Source: an uncultured Sphingomonadaceae bacterium (lineage in GTDB: Bacteria; Pseudomonadota; Alphaproteobacteria; Sphingomonadales; Sphingomonadaceae). Taken from it: a DNA stretch of 64,000 bases. The position numbers were made by a program, and so were the translations under genes. The notes beneath the pieces are model-generated. The model made no database searches and had not been told where the DNA came from. It saw only the letters and a list, made by a program, of their open reading frames with translations. The stretch lies in assembly GCA_947496865.1 (NCBI GenBank), contig CANMEE010000001.1, positions 1,107,501-1,171,500 on the forward strand, in the 5' to 3' direction. This document shows, in pieces, positions 61,011 through 64,000 of this stretch (within the stretch, counting starts at the first letter, position 1; each line of letters starts with the position of its first letter).

Positions 61011-62039
61011 TTATTTGGTAAATGCCATGAGGGAATGCCGATCAGGTTCTATGCTCACCTTCTCTCCGATGTGGAGCGATTCAGATGTTGAGATATCTAC
61101 TGTTATTAGCTCTTCAGTTTCAGAGGCTATTGTTAACCTCCTAGCCTTGCCGGCCCTGCGCATGTCGATAATCGGCATGCCGGTGGGATTTGCCGTAACT
61201 TTCAATGCCGCTGGCCGGACCAGGAGTTTTATGTTGCTCCCATCGGGCCAGCCGTTCGTCAGACAGCTAACAGGCCAAATGCCAAAGGCTGTTTTGATAC
61301 CATGGTCGGTTTTATGCGCTCCCACGGCCTGGCTATCGCCAAACATCAGCCCAACCGAAAGCGTAACTGGGTTATCAAATAAGTCATCTGCTGAACCCAT
61401 TTGCACAATATGTCCCTTGTCCATCACAGCAATCCGGTCACCAATTTCCATCGCCTCTTGAGGGTCATGGGTCACCAAAATTGTGGTCGCCGCGCGCTCT
61501 TTCAATATATGTCGCGTTTCGTTCCGAAGGCTTCGGCGCAGCACAACATCAATATTGGCGAAGGGTTCGTCCATCAACAAGACCTCGGGTTCAGGAGCCA
61601 TTGCTCTAGCGAGTGCCACCCGTTGCTGCTGTCCGCCTGAAAGCATATGGGGGTAGCGATGCTGCAACCCATCAAGCCCAATCCGGCCTAGCCATTTTTC
61701 TATCACTAGCGCTGGTTCAGCATCACCGTTCAAACCGAACCCGATATTCTGCGCAATACTCATATGAGGGAATAAGGCGCCCTCTTGAAATACCAATCCG
61801 ACAGGACGGTTTTCTGGCGCTGGATTATGGCTCGAATTGGCCAGTGTTTCACCATTTAGGAATATCTCGCCTTGCTGAACCGATTGCAAACCGGCAGCGA
61901 GTTGTAACAGGGTTGTCTTGCCGCAGCCCGATTCCCCCAAAAGACATGTAATTTCACCCTTGACGGCTGTCAGGCTGATACTATCCAACGCCCGTAATTT
62001 TCCATAGGCATGGCCAATATGCCGAAATTCCAGGCTCAT
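61011..62039 (-). CDS. iron ABC transporter ATP-binding protein (FbpC-like)
   Basis: A 342-residue ATPase. Walker A is LLGESGCGKTTLLQL at about 35-49, the signature is MLSGGQQQRVALARAM and Walker B is LLMDEPFANID. A C-terminal TOBE-like domain of about 100 residues follows (KLLVRPAALKVT). This matches FbpC/PotA-type importers for ferric iron. The start has AAGGAAAT. It is co-directional with fbpA and divergent from the permease gene by 37 bases. Confidence 0.92.
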   Translation of the reverse strand: MSLEFRHIGHAYGKLRALDSISLTAVKGEITCLLGESGCGKTTLLQLAAGLQSVQQGEIFLNGETLANSSHNPAPENRPVGLVFQEGALFPHMSIAQNIGFGLNGDAEPALVIEKWLGRIGLDGLQHRYPHMLSGGQQQRVALARAMAPEPEVLLMDEPFANIDVVLRRSLRNETRHILKERAATTILVTHDPQEAMEIGDRIAVMDKGHIVQMGSADDLFDNPVTLSVGLMFGDSQAVGAHKTDHGIKTAFGIWPVSCLTNGWPDGSNIKLLVRPAALKVTANPTGMPIIDMRRAGKARRLTIASETEELITVDISTSESLHIGEKVSIEPDRHSLMAFTK

Positions 62040-62076
62040 TTTATTTCCTTAAATTGGCTTGCTGTAGCGCCTTAAT

Positions 62077-63756
62077 ATGATAGTTCGATCCAATGCAATG
62101 GCACAATACAGCTTTATGATCAGCAAATTACGTTTCAATTTATGGCAGATCGTTACTGGCTTGACCGCTGCATTAGCAGCTATCCCCATTTTTACCATTC
62201 TTTGGTATTTACCGGCAGGCGGTTTGGAAAGCTGGGATCATATTTGGCAGAATACACTGCCGCCATATCTGATCAACACTGCTTTGCTTATGGTGATGGT
62301 TGGTATCTTATCGGCGGCCATAGGTGTGACATCGGCATGGTTGGTCGTAGCGATGGATTTTCCCGGACGGCGCTTGTTATCCTGGCTGCTCATCCTTCCG
62401 CTCGCAGCCCCCGCCTATATTATTGCTTATATCTACACCGATTTTTTGGCATTTTCGGGACCTGTTCAGACAGCGCTGCGATCTAGCTTTGGTTTGGCAT
62501 TTGGCGAATATTGGTTTCCGCAGATTAGAAGTCTGCCGGGCGCCGCGCTAATGCTGAGCCTTGTGCTTTATCCTTATGTGTATTTGCTCGCGCGGACGGC
62601 TTTTGCAACGCAAAGCTTGAACCAATATCAAGCCGCACGCTCATTAGGAGCGGGACCAACGCAGGCTTTTTTCCGCATAGTCTTACCTTGCGCGCGGCCG
62701 GCAATTGCGGGCGGACTGGCACTGGTACTGATGGAAACATTGGCTGATTTTGGTGTGGCAGAATATTTTGCCATTCCGACATTTAGCACTGGTATATTTC
62801 GCACCTGGCTTGCCATGGGGGACAAAGCCGCAGCGATGAAACTGGCCGCCATTATGCTTCTCTTTGTTATCATCCTGCTCTGGATGGAATCCGCAAGCCG
62901 CAAAGGCAGGGTGGAAAATTCCGACGGTTTTTCGTCCGTCAAAAATGATCGAAAACTAGGCCTTGGAGGATCAATACTGGCGATATCTATTTGCAGCTTA
63001 CCGGTGATTTTTGGCTTTCTCCTCCCGGCAGCCATATTGCTAAATTATACAATAGAATCCGGCGATCCACAGGGTTGGGAGATATTGTCCGGATATATTT
63101 TTAATAGCTTGTCCTTGTCCATGATAGTGTCCGCCATCGCTGTGGGCTTGGCAATATTGTTGGTTTATGCCCAGCGCAGAGCGTCGACTTCCAAAACAAA
63201 AGCCGGCATCCGCATAGCAACGCTCGGCTATGCTTTGCCCGGGGCGTTGTTAGCGGTCGGATTGCTAGCTCCGTTGGGCCAGTTCGATCAATTTTTAACA
63301 GGTTGGGCACAGGAACAATTGGGCTATGGCGGAGGGCTGTTACTGACCGGGACCAGCGCTATATTAATATATGCATTGGTGGTTCGTTTTCTGACCGTAT
63401 CGTTTAACAGCGTGAACGGTGGTATGGCACGCATTCCCCTGTCCATGGACGCTGCTGCACGATCATTAGGCGCATCACCAAAGCGGGTGGTGGGCGCTAT
63501 TCATTTGCCCCAATTGCGTGCGAGCCTTGCTGCTGGAGGAGCGCTCGTCTTTGTCGATGTCCTAAGAGAGTTGCCAGCAACTCTCATCCTGCGGCCTTTT
63601 AATCTCGAAACTCTTGCCACGCGGGTCTATCGATTGGCCAGTGATGAACGCATTGCCGAGGCATCAACAAGTGCCTTGCTGATCGTTGCAACCGGACTAA
63701 TTCCCGTACTCATTCTGAATCAGATCGGTAAGGGCGCGGAGAGAGAGAATAGCTAG
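62077..63756 (+). CDS. ferric iron ABC transporter permease (FbpB-like)
   Basis: A 559-residue permease with about 12 helices and two BPD_transp_1 modules. The EAA-type loops appear twice: ARSLGAGPTQAFFRIVLPCARP near residue 190-210 and ARSLGASPKRVVGAIHLPQL near 460-480. Such double-length permeases are typical of FbpB/CysW-like iron importers. The start may be 62077 or 62098; neither has a strong ribosome-binding site. It completes the importer with FbpA and FbpC on the opposite strand. Confidence 0.92.
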   Translation: MIVRSNAMAQYSFMISKLRFNLWQIVTGLTAALAAIPIFTILWYLPAGGLESWDHIWQNTLPPYLINTALLMVMVGILSAAIGVTSAWLVVAMDFPGRRLLSWLLILPLAAPAYIIAYIYTDFLAFSGPVQTALRSSFGLAFGEYWFPQIRSLPGAALMLSLVLYPYVYLLARTAFATQSLNQYQAARSLGAGPTQAFFRIVLPCARPAIAGGLALVLMETLADFGVAEYFAIPTFSTGIFRTWLAMGDKAAAMKLAAIMLLFVIILLWMESASRKGRVENSDGFSSVKNDRKLGLGGSILAISICSLPVIFGFLLPAAILLNYTIESGDPQGWEILSGYIFNSLSLSMIVSAIAVGLAILLVYAQRRASTSKTKAGIRIATLGYALPGALLAVGLLAPLGQFDQFLTGWAQEQLGYGGGLLLTGTSAILIYALVVRFLTVSFNSVNGGMARIPLSMDAAARSLGASPKRVVGAIHLPQLRASLAAGGALVFVDVLRELPATLILRPFNLETLATRVYRLASDERIAEASTSALLIVATGLIPVLILNQIGKGAERENS

Positions 63757-63830
63757 AACCGACTTCATGGCAGGTCAACGCTGAACTATAGCGAATGGTA
63801 GGGATCACCCTGGGATTGAGATGATCTAAA

Positions 63831-63846
63831 AGCTTGATATCAAGCT
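63831..63846. repeat. 16-bp perfect palindrome
   Basis: AGCTTGATATCAAGCT, in the gap between convergent genes. It could form a hairpin, but there is no T run after it, so it is a weak terminator candidate at best. Confidence 0.5.
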
Positions 63847-63847
63847 G

Positions 63848-64000
63848 TTAGCCTCCAATCGCGGTTTCAATCCAACGATGGGTATCAGGGAACCGACGTT
63901 CTAATTCTGGTAAATCATTAACGCATAAAAATTTTATACTGGTCCGATTGGCGCTGTTTAGAAAGTTGTTGACCCTTTGCGTGGTCCATTGGCCTGATTC
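63848..64000 (-). CDS. hypothetical protein, C-terminal end (5' cut by window edge)
   Basis: On the minus strand the frame is open from base 64000 to TAA at 63848-63850, giving 50 residues with NRTSIKFLCVNDLPELERRF and DTHRWIETAIGG. The composition looks protein-like and it faces the permease gene. The family cannot be told from this piece. Confidence 0.45.
   Translation of the reverse strand, partial: ESGQWTTQRVNNFLNSANRTSIKFLCVNDLPELERRFPDTHRWIETAIGG

Overview
The window looks like chromosome of an alphaproteobacterium, most likely a member of the Sphingomonadales. The signs are a hemC-hemD-mitofilin-like gene order, a TonB-dependent receptor beside a TetR gene and acyl-CoA dehydrogenases, a CYP153-like P450, a DUF5818-like protein and the DUF3489/DUF2924/serine-recombinase module. 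Genus is not called. All assignments come from reading translations and motifs; no search was run.

Region 1 (1-30.9 kb) is mostly ordinary chromosome. It holds a cut-off SDR gene, an orphan adenine DNA methylase, nhaA, a DUF885 lipoprotein, and a YjhX (TopAI-type toxin) plus GNAT pair that resembles the E. coli TopAI-YjhQ toxin-antitoxin locus. A four-gene envelope module follows (flavoprotein, GtrA, sulfatase-fold membrane enzyme, GT-C-like membrane protein). Next come VOC, MsrB, a CYP153-like P450, a NatAB-type ABC exporter, queG, a PfkB kinase, a flippase, gpsA-tsaD, hemC-hemD, oligopeptidase B, aminopeptidase P and two hotdog thioesterases. The region ends at tRNA-Thr(GGT).

Region 2 (31-58.2 kb) has an accessory character. 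Just behind the tRNA sits a large serine recombinase with its DUF2924 and DUF3489 partners. At the far end lie a decayed recombinase fragment and a second copy of the short sequence found between the tRNA and the recombinase, so the 27 kb between them is bounded by related sequence in direct orientation. Inside are a TetR-controlled lipid/ester catabolism cluster (TonB receptor, two acyl-CoA dehydrogenases, lipase, amidohydrolase), small membrane and lipoprotein operons, a pterin-type operon (NTF2-like, SDR, PTPS and a 55-residue protein), an HxlR regulator, an ArsR/PLP-decarboxylase divergon, PhzF, LysE, and a phage-like remnant (DUF5681 and a ParB-methylase gene broken by one amber codon). 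Decay is visible: a frameshifted GNAT fragment, a truncated GST, a half-length MBL-fold protein. A dispersed palindromic repeat (arms like TGTCCGCTTT) occurs at several places here, and I did not notice it outside this region.

Region 3 (58.3-64 kb) is an iron-acquisition locus: a Gly/Glu-rich lipoprotein divergent from a PiuC-type hydroxylase, then FbpA, FbpC and FbpB of a ferric iron ABC importer. Two matching Fur-box-like sites (TGCAAATCATTATCA and TGCGAACGATTATCA) lie at the promoters of piuC and fbpA. The window ends inside an unidentified minus-strand gene.

The most notable candidates for follow-up are the YjhX/GNAT pair, the envelope module at 6.1-11.3 kb, the recombinase-bounded island with its repeat family, the exact 22-bp iterated TTCCCTGTTA array at 57.83 kb, and the amber-interrupted methylase.
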